DNA from: Acidovorax sp. sif1233
GTDB lineage: Bacteria > Pseudomonadota > Gammaproteobacteria > Burkholderiales > Burkholderiaceae_C
Assembly (NCBI RefSeq): GCF_019218755.1
Contig: NZ_JAHUWZ010000001.1
Location: forward strand, 1,178,001-1,242,000
Direction: 5' to 3'
Length of the DNA stretch: 64,000 nucleotides
Shown here piece after piece: positions 35,118-43,586 of this stretch. The notes below the pieces were generated by a model. The model worked only from the letters and a program-made list of their open reading frames with translations. It was not told the origin of the DNA and did not search any database. Numbering within the stretch: the first letter of the stretch is position 1; every line of letters starts with the position of its first letter. The translations under genes and the position numbers were made by a program.

Positions 35118-36020
35118 ATGACAACGCAACAGACAAAACCTTTCCGCCTGGCGCTGCTGGCCCTGGCCGGCACGCTGTGCACAGCGGCCTTCGCCACCGA
35201 GGGCGGGGGCTCCACCTATCCGCTGGGCACCGAGAACTTCGTGGCGGGCGCCGCGCCGCCGCCCGGCCTGTATGTGCTGGAGTACCTCAACTACTACACC
35301 ACCAGCCGCGTGAACGACGGCCAGGGCAACGCCGTGCCCATCCCCGGCTTCAAGGTGCGCGCCGCCGCCGCTGCCACGCGCCTGATCTGGATCACCCCCC
35401 AGGAGGCGCTGGGCGGCCTGGTCGCCGCGCACGCCATCCTGCCTGTGGTGGACCTGTCGGTGCGTGCCGGTGGTGCAAACGATTCGCGCACCGGACTGGG
35501 CGATGTGACGGTCGGGGGCTCGGTGGCCTGGCACCACTCGCCGCAGCTGCACAGCGTGGTGGGGCTTGACGCCGTGCTGCCCACAGGAGCGTATGACCGC
35601 ACGCGCCAGGCCAATATTGGCCGCAACTATCTGTCGCTGCAGCCCCTGGGCGTGCTGACCTGGATGGACCCTAGTGGCTTCAACGGCGACGTGAAGGCCA
35701 CGCTGAACTTCAACCGCACCAATGGCGACACCAACTACCGCTCTGGCCGCGAACTGATCGTGGACTACGCCGCGGGCTGGGGCCTGGGCAATGGCTGGGT
35801 GGTGGGCGTGGGCGGCTATGTGTACCGGCAGTTCAGCGACGACAAAGCAGGCGGTGTGGCGCTGGCGGGATCGCGTGGCCGCAGCCAGTCCATTGGCCCG
35901 TCGGTGCGCTACGCCAACGGCAAGGGCTGGCTCATCACCGCCAAGGTCGAAAAGGAGTTCGGCGTGCGCAACCGCGCCCAGGGCTCGCAGTTCTGGCTCA
36001 AGACCACCATCCCTTTCTGA
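35118..36020 (+). CDS. Outer-membrane SphA/MetA-pathway family protein
   Basis: A 300-residue protein with a signal peptide (1-26, cleavage near TAAFA-T). The rest shows alternating, aromatic-ended beta strands and a C-terminal strand ending in Phe (SQFWLKTTIPF), typical of outer-membrane barrels. It belongs to the family found with aromatic meta-pathway genes (COG4313/SphA). Its likely job is passage of a hydrophobic aromatic substrate across the outer membrane. A GGAGACAAC ribosome site precedes ATG 35118. It lies between two binding-protein genes. Confidence 0.75.
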   Translation: MTTQQTKPFRLALLALAGTLCTAAFATEGGGSTYPLGTENFVAGAAPPPGLYVLEYLNYYTTSRVNDGQGNAVPIPGFKVRAAAAATRLIWITPQEALGGLVAAHAILPVVDLSVRAGGANDSRTGLGDVTVGGSVAWHHSPQLHSVVGLDAVLPTGAYDRTRQANIGRNYLSLQPLGVLTWMDPSGFNGDVKATLNFNRTNGDTNYRSGRELIVDYAAGWGLGNGWVVGVGGYVYRQFSDDKAGGVALAGSRGRSQSIGPSVRYANGKGWLITAKVEKEFGVRNRAQGSQFWLKTTIPF

Positions 36021-36056
36021 ACCCTGCAACTGAATTGATCACTGGAGACATTCCCC

Positions 36057-37400
36057 ATGACAACCAACACCCCTGAATCCACCGTGGCCGCCTTGGAAAC
36101 CGAACAGGCTACGTCCCCCACCATCTCGCGCCGTGGGCTGATCACGGCCGCGGGCGCTGGAGGTCTTGCGCTGAGCGTCGGCCCTCTATGGGCCCAGGCG
36201 GGCGGTGCCGCACCCGTGCTCAAGGTGGGCTTCATCAGCCCGCGCACCGGCCCGCTCGGTGCCTTGGGCGAGACCGACACCTTCATCCTGGCCCAGGTGC
36301 GCAAGACGCTGGCGGCGGGCCTGACCATCGGCGGCGTGAAGTACGCGGTGGAGATCCTGGACCGCGACACCCAGTCCGACCCGGCCCGCGCCAGCCAGTT
36401 GGCCAAGGCGCTGATCAACGGCGACAAGATTGACCTCATGCTCACCACCACCACACCAGAAACGGTGAACCCGGTGTCGGATGCGTGCGAGGCGGCGGGC
36501 GTACCCTGCCTGTCCACCGTGATGCCGTGGGAGGCCTGGTACTTTGGCCGCGGCGCCAAGCCCGGCGCGCCTTCGCCCTTCAAATGGACGTACCACTTCT
36601 CGTTTGGCGGTGGCAGCTTTACCACCTCGTACACCTCGCAGTTTTCTGCGTTGCCCACCAACAAGAAGATCGGTGTGCTGTACCCCAATGATGCCGATGG
36701 CAACGCCATCCGCGGCACGCTGGCGCCCGAGCTCGCCAAAGCCGGTTTCACCATCGTGGATGCCGGACCGTACGAGAACGGCACCACCGACTACTCCGCG
36801 CAGATCGCCAAGTTCAAGGCCGAGCGCTGCGAGATCTTCAACACCTTCCCCATTCCGCCAGACTTCGCCACCTTCTGGCGGCAGGCGGCCCAGCAGGGCT
36901 ACACGCGCATGGTGAAGATTGCGCAGATCGCCAAGACGGGCCTTGTGCCCTCGCAGGTGGAGGCCCTGGGCCCGCTGGCGCTGAACCTGGGCGCGGGGTG
37001 CTTCTGGCACAAGACTTTTCCGTATGCCTCAGCCCTGACCGGCCTCACGGGCGTGCAGCTGGCCGACGCCTACGAGGCCAGCACCGGCAAGCAGTGGACG
37101 CAGATGCTGGGCTCCACCATGTCGCTGTTTGATGCAGGCACCGAGGCGCTGAAAGCCAGCACCAACCCGCGCGACAAGGCAGCGCTGGCCAAGGCCATCG
37201 GCACGCTCAAGGCCATCACCATGCAAGGTCCGGTGGACTTTGCCAAGGGGCCCGTGCCCAACGTGTCGGTGACGCCCGTGGTGGGGGCCCAGTGGGTCAA
37301 GCCTGCGGCGGGCAGCAAGTTCAAGCTCGACATCGTGGTCACCGAGAACGCCACGGATCGCAACATCCCCGTGGCGGCGGCGCTCAAGTCCTACAGCTGA
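36057..37400 (+). CDS. Liv-type substrate-binding protein (aromatic cluster, second; Tat-like signal)
   Basis: A 447-residue periplasmic binding protein. The signal is unusual: about 24 polar residues, then SRRGLITAAGAGG (24-36), a twin-arginine pattern, cleaved near WAQAG. The mature start VLKVGFISPRTGPLGALGET follows. It contains DLMLTTTTPETVNPVSDACE and the aromatic-rich WEAWYFGRGAKP. A Tat signal implies folding before export. It is directly followed by livG, so it is the probable main ligand binder of the importer. Confidence 0.83.
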   Translation: MTTNTPESTVAALETEQATSPTISRRGLITAAGAGGLALSVGPLWAQAGGAAPVLKVGFISPRTGPLGALGETDTFILAQVRKTLAAGLTIGGVKYAVEILDRDTQSDPARASQLAKALINGDKIDLMLTTTTPETVNPVSDACEAAGVPCLSTVMPWEAWYFGRGAKPGAPSPFKWTYHFSFGGGSFTTSYTSQFSALPTNKKIGVLYPNDADGNAIRGTLAPELAKAGFTIVDAGPYENGTTDYSAQIAKFKAERCEIFNTFPIPPDFATFWRQAAQQGYTRMVKIAQIAKTGLVPSQVEALGPLALNLGAGCFWHKTFPYASALTGLTGVQLADAYEASTGKQWTQMLGSTMSLFDAGTEALKASTNPRDKAALAKAIGTLKAITMQGPVDFAKGPVPNVSVTPVVGAQWVKPAAGSKFKLDIVVTENATDRNIPVAAALKSYS

Positions 37401-37406
37401 TCGTCC

Positions 37407-38177
37407 ATGCCACATTTACCTCCATATCCGCAATCCCCGCCAGCGGGCGGGCCGCAGCATCTGCTGCAGGCCCAGGGCATCGACATGCGCTTTGGTGCCT
37501 TGAAGGTGCTGGACCAGCTCGATTTTTTGGTAGGCACCGACGAGGCCGTCGGCATCGTCGGGCCTAACGGTGCGGGCAAGACCACGCTGCTGAACGTGCT
37601 GGCCGGAGCGTTTGCGCCGAGCCAGGGCACCGTCTGGTTCCAGGGGGTGGATGTGAGCGCCCGCAGTGCGGCAGACCGCTGCCGCGCGGGCATTGCGCGC
37701 ACCCATCAGGTGCCTCGACCGTTCCTGGGCATGACGGTGTTTGAAAACGTGCTCACCGGCGCCACGCATGGCGCGGGCCTGCATGCCCGCGACGCGGGTG
37801 ACCGGGCCATGGAGTGTCTGCGCCTGTGTGGCATGGAGGCGCTGGCCAATCGCCGTGCAGAGACGCTGGGCCTGCTCGGCCGCAAGCGGCTGGAGCTGGT
37901 GCGTGCGCTGGCCACCGGCCCCCAGGTGCTGCTGCTCGATGAGATCGGCGGCGGGCTGACCGACGCGGAGGCCAGCGAGCTGGTAGCCATGGTGCGCACC
38001 ATCCAGGCCCGCGGCATTGCCATCGTCTGGATCGAGCACCTGGTGCACGTGCTGCTGCAGGTCGCCACGCGTCTGGTGTGCATGGACGGCGGGCGGGTGA
38101 TCGCCGATGGCGATCCACAAGCCGTGCTGAACGACGCCACGGTGGTCGAGGCCTATCTGGGCGGGGTGGCGGCATGA
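37407..38177 (+). CDS. livG: Liv-type ABC ATPase with atypical signature (LivG-like)
   Basis: A 256-residue ATPase. Walker A is GPNGAGKTTL near residues 52-61. The ABC signature is degenerate, LGLLGRKRLELVRALA instead of LSxGQxR, and Walker B is VLLLDEIGGGLTDAE with Ile after the Glu where Pro is usual. The H-loop is IEHLVH. The fold is complete and the reading frame intact, so I call it functional but divergent; its partner LivF has a normal signature. It begins six bases after the binding-protein stop. Confidence 0.82.
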   Translation: MPHLPPYPQSPPAGGPQHLLQAQGIDMRFGALKVLDQLDFLVGTDEAVGIVGPNGAGKTTLLNVLAGAFAPSQGTVWFQGVDVSARSAADRCRAGIARTHQVPRPFLGMTVFENVLTGATHGAGLHARDAGDRAMECLRLCGMEALANRRAETLGLLGRKRLELVRALATGPQVLLLDEIGGGLTDAEASELVAMVRTIQARGIAIVWIEHLVHVLLQVATRLVCMDGGRVIADGDPQAVLNDATVVEAYLGGVAA

Positions 38178-38233
38178 GCGCCGCCCGGCCGCCCGAAGGC
38201 GCTCGCACCGCAGCCGAAGGCGAAGGACATCGA

Positions 38234-39037
38234 ATGAGTGTGTTGTTGAGCATTGAGACACTGAACGCCCACCATGGGCAGCTGCCTGCCGTGCGCAATG
38301 TGTCGCTGCAGGTGTGCCACGGCGACATCCTGGCCCTGGTAGGGGCCAACGGTGCGGGCAAGACCACGCTGCTGCGCACGCTGGCCGGCGTACACCGCGC
38401 CAGCAGCGGCACCGTGCGGTGGGATGGTGTGGACATCACCCGCATGCCTGCCCAAGAGCGTGTGGCCGAAGGCCTGGCCCTGGTGCCCGAGGGGCGGCGC
38501 CTGTTTGCAGGCATGACGGTGCGCGAGAACCTGCTCGTGGCGCGTGCTTCGGGGCGGCGCGGGCAGTGGAGTTTTGACACCGTGCTGGACGCCTTCCCGC
38601 AGTTGGCCCCCAAGCTGGGCGCCCGCGCGGGCGAGCTGTCGGGCGGGCAGCAGCAGGCCGTGGCCATTGGCCGCGCGCTCATGACCAACCCGCGCGTGCT
38701 GCTGCTCGACGAAGTCTCGCTGGGCTTGTCGCCCCTGGCCGTGCAGGGCGTGTACGAAGCCCTGCAGGGCGTGATGGGCCAGGGCACTACGCTGGTATTG
38801 GTCGAGCAGGACCTGCAGCGCGTGCAGGCCGTGGCCAGCCGCATTGTCTGCATGCTCGAAGGCAGCGTGGTGGCCGACGCGCCCGCCGACCAGCTCACCC
38901 GCGCGCAGATCACCGCGTTTTACTTTGGTGCGCAGCGGCCCGAAGCTGCGCCCGGCAGCCACACCGCGGGCAGTGCCGACGGCGAAGCTGCCAGCCACGC
39001 AAGCCACACCCACCCTGCCCACAAGGAGGCCGCATGA
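38234..39037 (+). CDS. livF: Liv-type ABC ATPase (LivF-like)
   Basis: A 267-residue ATPase with Walker A GANGAGKTTL, the LivF element LVPEGRRLFAGMTVRENLL, signature LSGGQQQAVAIGRAL and Walker B VLLLDEVSLGLSP. A histidine- and alanine-rich tail of about 35 residues extends past the usual end. I prefer ATG 38234 (MSVLLSIETLNAHHGQ), which has AAGGAC upstream and matches family starts. ATG 38174, overlapping the livG stop, would add 20 low-complexity residues. Confidence 0.83.
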   Translation: MSVLLSIETLNAHHGQLPAVRNVSLQVCHGDILALVGANGAGKTTLLRTLAGVHRASSGTVRWDGVDITRMPAQERVAEGLALVPEGRRLFAGMTVRENLLVARASGRRGQWSFDTVLDAFPQLAPKLGARAGELSGGQQQAVAIGRALMTNPRVLLLDEVSLGLSPLAVQGVYEALQGVMGQGTTLVLVEQDLQRVQAVASRIVCMLEGSVVADAPADQLTRAQITAFYFGAQRPEAAPGSHTAGSADGEAASHASHTHPAHKEAA

Positions 39038-39933
39038 ACCTTCTCAACCAGATTCTCCAGGGCCTCCTGCTGGGCGGCTATTACGCCTTGCTGGCCTGCG
39101 GGCTGTCGTTCATGTTCGGGGTGATGCGCATCATCAACCTGGCCCACGGCAGCCTGACCGTGGTGGCCGCCTACCTGCTGTGGGTGCTGGCCGAGCCGAT
39201 GGGCTGGCACCCGCTGCTGGCCCTGCTGGCGGTGGTGCCTGCCATGGCGCTGTTGGGCTGGCTGCTGCACAAGCTGGTGCTGGAGCGCAGCGCGCGCCTG
39301 GGCGCCCTGGTGCCGCTGCTGGCCACGTTTGGCCTGGCCAGCGTGATCGACAACCTGCTGTTCCAGCACTTCGGTGCCGACACGCGTTCGCTGGCCACCT
39401 CCATTGGCACGCTGGCGTACGACAGCTGGGAGCTGCCCGGCGGCCTGTATGTGGGGCAGCTGCCCACCCTGGTGCTGGTGCTGGCGGTGCTGCTGCTGGG
39501 CGGGCTGCATGCCATGCTGGCGCACACGGCGCTGGGGCGGCAGATCCGCGCAGCGTCGGAAGACGCCGACACCGCGCGCCTGGTGGGCGTGCGCACCGGC
39601 ACGGTGTTTGCGGCGGCCTCGGCCATCACCATGGTCACCGTCACGCTGGCCGGGGCATCGCTGGCCCTGCGGGCCACGTTCGATCCGTTCTCGGGCCCGC
39701 AGCAGCTGATCTTTGCGTTTGAGGCCGTGATCATCGGCGGCGCGGGATCGCTGTGGGGCACGTTGCTGGGCGGCGTGGTGCTGGGCGTGGCGCAGAACCT
39801 GGGGGCGCAGGTGCACCCGCAGGGTTTTCTGATCGCCGGGCACGCCACTTTTTTGGTCATCCTGCTGGCCCGGCTCTACGCGAGCGGTGCGCTGCGCAGG
39901 TTCTTCTCCACCCGCCACAGGGCTGCGCCATGA
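39034..39933 (+). CDS. livH: Liv-type ABC permease (LivH-like)
   Basis: A 299-residue permease with about eight helices, the motif LLACGLSFMFGVMRIINLAHG near residues 17-37 and GGAGSLWGTLLGGVVLG near 233-249. It overlaps livF by four bases upstream (ATGA) and livM by four bases downstream, indicating tight translational coupling of the membrane parts. Confidence 0.9.
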   Translation: MNLLNQILQGLLLGGYYALLACGLSFMFGVMRIINLAHGSLTVVAAYLLWVLAEPMGWHPLLALLAVVPAMALLGWLLHKLVLERSARLGALVPLLATFGLASVIDNLLFQHFGADTRSLATSIGTLAYDSWELPGGLYVGQLPTLVLVLAVLLLGGLHAMLAHTALGRQIRAASEDADTARLVGVRTGTVFAAASAITMVTVTLAGASLALRATFDPFSGPQQLIFAFEAVIIGGAGSLWGTLLGGVVLGVAQNLGAQVHPQGFLIAGHATFLVILLARLYASGALRRFFSTRHRAAP

Positions 39934-40994
39934 ATGCTCCCATCACTTCTGCACCCCTCGCACCCACGGGTCCATCCCCATGGGTCATCCAGCGCTGGAC
40001 GCGCGCGTCCATCGCCTTCGCCAGCGCCACCGTGCTGCTGCTGGCCGTGCTCTGCCTGGGGCCGCTGTGGCTGCAGGCGGGCACGGTAGACCGGCTCACT
40101 ACGCTGTTCATCTACGTGATCCTGGCTGTGATGTGGAACGCTTTGGCGGGCTATGCCGGACTGGTGTCGATTGGCCACCAGGCGTTCTTCGGGCTCGGCG
40201 CCTACGCCATGGTGCGGCTGGCCGATGTGGGCCTGGGCCCGTACCCGGCGCTGCTGGTGGGCGCTGTGCTGGTGGCCTTGGTGGCGGTGCCGCTGGCGGC
40301 TTTCATGCTGCGCCTGCAGGGCGGCGAATTTGCGATCGGCATGTGGGTGGTGGCCGCGCTTGCGCACCTGTGTGTGAACCTGGACAGCCTGGTGCAGGGC
40401 GAGACGGGCACCTCGATGATCGCGCTGCAGCAATACGCGGCCGACGACCGGCGCGCGTATACCTACTGGGCCGCGCTGGCTGCCATGGCGGGGCTGTGCT
40501 GGGTGGTTTTCCTGCTCTTGCGCAGCAAGGTGGGCACGGCCGCCCAGGCCATTCGCGACAACGAGACGGCGGCCATCTCCCTGGGTGTGCGCGTGGTCGC
40601 CATCAAGCGGCTGGTGTTTGTGTTGTCGGCGTTTGGCTGCGCGCTCGCAGGCGGGCTGTGGCTGGCCACGTCGATCAGCTTTCAGCCCAAGACCTATTTC
40701 AGCGTGCAGTGGACGGCCTACATGATCTTCATGGTGCTGGTGGGTGGCATCGGCACCATGGAAGGCCCCATCCTCGGCGCGCTGCTTTTCTTTGCAGTCG
40801 AAACCCTGTGGGGCGGGCAGGGCGTGCTGTATCTCATCGGCCTGGGCGCCATTGCCATGCTGTTCGCGCTCTTCCTGCCCAAGGGCATCTGGGGCGCGGT
40901 GCAGCAGCGGTGGGATGTGCACCTGCTGTCGGCGGGCTACCGGGTGCGGGCACACAAGCCGCGCAACCCTGAGGGAGAAAGCAATTTGCTATAA
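39930..40994 (+). CDS. livM: Liv-type ABC permease (LivM-like)
   Basis: A 354-residue permease with about ten helices, the motif ALAGYAGLVSIGHQAFFGLG near residues 71-90, AAQAIRDNETAAISLGV and GGIGTMEGPILGALLFF. It starts at ATG 39930, overlapping livH. The last residues (SNLL and the stop) come from the start of repeat A, copy 3, so the gene end was reshaped by the repeat. Confidence 0.9.
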   Translation: MNAPITSAPLAPTGPSPWVIQRWTRASIAFASATVLLLAVLCLGPLWLQAGTVDRLTTLFIYVILAVMWNALAGYAGLVSIGHQAFFGLGAYAMVRLADVGLGPYPALLVGAVLVALVAVPLAAFMLRLQGGEFAIGMWVVAALAHLCVNLDSLVQGETGTSMIALQQYAADDRRAYTYWAALAAMAGLCWVVFLLLRSKVGTAAQAIRDNETAAISLGVRVVAIKRLVFVLSAFGCALAGGLWLATSISFQPKTYFSVQWTAYMIFMVLVGGIGTMEGPILGALLFFAVETLWGGQGVLYLIGLGAIAMLFALFLPKGIWGAVQQRWDVHLLSAGYRVRAHKPRNPEGESNLL

Positions 40995-41050
40995 ATTAAA
41001 TAGCATCCAATGAATGCAGATAAGCGCTGGGTGCCAATTTGATTCAGAAA
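40981..41050. repeat. Intergenic repeat A, copy 3 (inverted orientation)
   Basis: Reads GCAATTTGCTATAAATTAAA then TAGC, a variable middle, ATAAGCGCT, and GCCAATTTGATTCAG. This is the complement layout of the copy at 51428. GCTAT/ATAGC arms (40988-40992 and 41000-41004) form a small stem. It overlaps the end of livM. Confidence 0.65.
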
Positions 41051-41108
41051 AATGCCCGCGTGCGCCGCCCAACCTGGTGGGGGCAGCGTGCGCGGGCAGG
41101 GTGGGGAA

Positions 41109-41498
41109 TCACTGGCCCCAGAACGCATCTTCCTGCGCCGGATCGCTGGAGAACAGGCGGACTTCCACAATCTTTCCATCCACGATGTGCAGCAGATCCA
41201 TCCCCGCCTGCTGGAGCGTGAGGCCGTCGCGCTGGCCTGCAAACTCGATGCTCACGGCCACCCAGTCTCCGTTGGCCATGTAGTGGTGGGCCCGGGTGAT
41301 CGCAAATGTCCCGTTCGACACGGCCATCATCTGCCCCAGCATCTGGCCCACGGCAGCCATGCCACGGTGCGTGCCCGAGAACTGGTTGTGGCCCGGCTGG
41401 TGCCAGACCACGTCGGGTGAGACAACGCGGCCGAGGGTGGCCTGGTCGCCGGTTTGTGCGGCTTGGATGTAGGTCTTGGCGATATCAATGGCGTGCAT
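41109..41498 (-). CDS. NTF2-like/SnoaL-type protein
   Basis: A 129-residue protein of the nuclear-transport-factor-2-like fold. It has the N-terminal helix IDIAKTYIQAAQTGDQATLG, the strands SPDVVWHQPGHNQFSGTHRG, and the end IVEVRLFSSDPAQEDAFW. The family includes isomerases, cyclases and ligand-binding proteins; no specific function can be read. I start at ATG 41498 (MHAIDI), preceded by AAGGAAT. It is divergent from an AraC-family regulator that probably controls it. Confidence 0.8.
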   Translation of the reverse strand: MHAIDIAKTYIQAAQTGDQATLGRVVSPDVVWHQPGHNQFSGTHRGMAAVGQMLGQMMAVSNGTFAITRAHHYMANGDWVAVSIEFAGQRDGLTLQQAGMDLLHIVDGKIVEVRLFSSDPAQEDAFWGQ

Positions 41499-41549
41499 GT
41501 GGATTCCTTGGTGGTTTTGGGGCAACGCCCCATTGGGCGCTGTGAGGTC

Positions 41550-41562
41550 ATTGTTGGACAAT
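41550..41562. promoter_or_regulatory. Short dyad in the divergent NTF2/araC gap
   Basis: ATTGT-TGG-ACAAT is a perfect 5-bp inverted repeat with a 3-base centre, in the 144-base gap between divergent genes. It may be an operator or part of a promoter. The same arms occur at 1430-1442. Confidence 0.35.
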
Positions 41563-41642
41563 CAATACCCGTGAAGATGGTGAAAACTGGGCGATTTACT
41601 GTCACTTCAGGACAAACCTCTGCGCCCCGCCGTTGCTGACCC

Positions 41643-42593
41643 ATGACCCCACGCCACCACAAACCCGCCGCAGCCCGCCACCCCGACATCCAGCACCTGA
41701 GCTACCAGCCCGAGGGGCTGTACCCGCTCGACCTGGAGATATTCCGGGTATCGGACCTGCGGAAAAGGGTGGGCGGCCAGGCCCTGGCATCAACCTATCG
41801 CTACGCCTTTCCGACCCTGATCTTTCTGACGGAGGGAACCTGCATCCATCTGGTGGACTTCGAGTACGTGCGCTGCGGCCCGGGCTCGGTGCTGGTCCTG
41901 CGGCCCGGCAAAGCCCACAGCTTTGGAGACACCCAGGACTGGGACGGATGGATGGTGCTGTTCCGCCCCGAGTTTCTGTGGGCAGCGGCCCCCGCCGCGC
42001 AGGACCAAACCCCGATCGACGGGCTGGACGGCCTGCCGACCGCGTGGGCGCTGGGCAGCGACAGCGCGCAGGTGATCGCCCACGCCATCGCCCAGATGCA
42101 CCAGGACACGCAAGCCCACTCCGCATCGCTGCATGCCCATGCCCTGTTGCGCTACCAGCTCTATGCCTTGCTGACACGGCTGCGCATGGCGTACGAGCAG
42201 CAGTCCGCGCAGCCGGCACCGCCGGGGCGCGCGCTGCAGAGATTCAAGGCGTTTGAACTGCTGGTGGAGAAGCACTTTGCCAGCTGGCACCAACTGCCCC
42301 GGTATGCGCAGCAGCTGGGCTGCTCCGAGAAAAGCCTGGTGCGCGCATCGCTGGAAGCAGCCGGGGTCACGCCCAAGGCCTTCATCTCCGCCCGCATCGT
42401 TCTGGAGGCCAAGCGCCTGCTGGCCCACACCACCTGGCCGGTGGCGCGCATTGCCGAGAGCCTGGGCTACAGCGACCTGGCGAACTTCATCAAGTTCTTC
42501 AAGCGCGAGGCCGGGTGCACCCCGACCGAATTTCGCGGCAGGCAGACGGCCAACCAGCAGGGCATGGCGGAGCGCCTGCAGGCAACGGGGTGA
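41643..42593 (+). CDS. AraC-family transcriptional regulator
   Basis: A 316-residue regulator. An N-terminal cupin-like sensing domain lies at about 30-140 (FLTEGTCIHLVDFEYVRCGPGSVLVLRPGKAH split over strands). The C-terminal double helix-turn-helix occupies about 205-300, with RYAQQLGCSEKSLVRASLEA and IAESLGYSDLANFIKFFKREAGCTPTEFR. The effector is unknown. It is divergent from an NTF2-like gene and followed 58 bases later by an alpha/beta hydrolase gene. Confidence 0.88.
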   Translation: MTPRHHKPAAARHPDIQHLSYQPEGLYPLDLEIFRVSDLRKRVGGQALASTYRYAFPTLIFLTEGTCIHLVDFEYVRCGPGSVLVLRPGKAHSFGDTQDWDGWMVLFRPEFLWAAAPAAQDQTPIDGLDGLPTAWALGSDSAQVIAHAIAQMHQDTQAHSASLHAHALLRYQLYALLTRLRMAYEQQSAQPAPPGRALQRFKAFELLVEKHFASWHQLPRYAQQLGCSEKSLVRASLEAAGVTPKAFISARIVLEAKRLLAHTTWPVARIAESLGYSDLANFIKFFKREAGCTPTEFRGRQTANQQGMAERLQATG

Positions 42594-42651
42594 GGCGCAG
42601 AAGGCGATTTCATCGTGGCGTGCCGACCAGACCCCGTGCCAGAATGAAACG

Positions 42652-43539
42652 ATGAGCACCACCACCTCCTCCTTCCAGTCCAACGCAGACGGCACCCAGG
42701 TCACCACCTACACCTGGGCCGAGACCCCGGGCCAACCTGTGGGCGTCGTGCAAATCTCCCACGGCCTTGCCGAGCACGGCGAGCGCTACGACCGCTTTGC
42801 GCGGGCGCTGAACGCCGCAGGCTTCATCGTCCACGCCGTGGACCATCGCGGCCACGGGCGCACAGCCGGTGGCAAGCTGGGAGACTTTGGCAGCGCTGGC
42901 TTCAGCGGCCTCATTGCCGACGTGGCCCAGTTCGGCGCACTGCTGCGCGCGCAGCATGGGCCGCAGCAGCTCCCGCTCTTTTTGTTTGGTCACTCCATGG
43001 GCTCGTTCGCAGCGCAGGCAGCCATCCTGGACCATTCATCGACTTGGTCTGGCGTCATCCTGTCAGGCTCCACCGCCCTCGACCTGCTCGCTGCCGCCAT
43101 GGCCAACGCCCCCGCTGATGCGCCCGCCGGGCTCGCGGCATTCAACGCGGGGTTTGAGCACCGCACCGGCTACGAATGGCTGTCGCGCGACGCTGCAGAG
43201 GTGGACGCCTACGTGGCCGACCCGTGGTGTGGCTGGGACATGCCCGAGGACGTGATCCCCTCGCTCTTCGCCCCCGCTCCCCGGCTGGCCGACCCCGCGC
43301 TGCTCGCGCGCATTCGCAGCGACCTGCCCATCCTCATCGCATCCGGCGACGCAGACCCGCTGGCTGCAGGCGGGGTCTTGTTGGAGCAACTGGGGCAGCG
43401 GTATCGGGATGCGGGAGTGGCCGATGTGACGGTCAAGCTGTACCCGGCGGCGCGGCATGAGATCTTGAATGAGACCAATCGGGATGAGGTGACGGGGGAT
43501 ATCGTGGCGTGGCTGCGGGCGCGTTCCCGCATTGCGTAG
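42652..43539 (+). CDS. Alpha/beta hydrolase (monoacylglycerol lipase/lysophospholipase-like)
   Basis: A 295-residue serine hydrolase. It has the oxyanion motif QISHGLAEHGERYDRFARAL near 33-52 and DHRGHGRT near 64-71. The nucleophile elbow is FGHSMGSFAAQ near 119-129, Asp lies in ASGDADPLA and His in AARHEILNE near 268. The HGxxEH motif marks the monoglyceride lipase/LysoPL group (Hydrolase_4). Its 3' two-thirds are duplicated as a broken copy at 45378-45941. Confidence 0.85.
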   Translation: MSTTTSSFQSNADGTQVTTYTWAETPGQPVGVVQISHGLAEHGERYDRFARALNAAGFIVHAVDHRGHGRTAGGKLGDFGSAGFSGLIADVAQFGALLRAQHGPQQLPLFLFGHSMGSFAAQAAILDHSSTWSGVILSGSTALDLLAAAMANAPADAPAGLAAFNAGFEHRTGYEWLSRDAAEVDAYVADPWCGWDMPEDVIPSLFAPAPRLADPALLARIRSDLPILIASGDADPLAAGGVLLEQLGQRYRDAGVADVTVKLYPAARHEILNETNRDEVTGDIVAWLRARSRIA

Positions 43540-43586
43540 TCACGGCTCCCGTAGCAGCAGTCTGTTGAAACGGCTCCCACGGCAGT

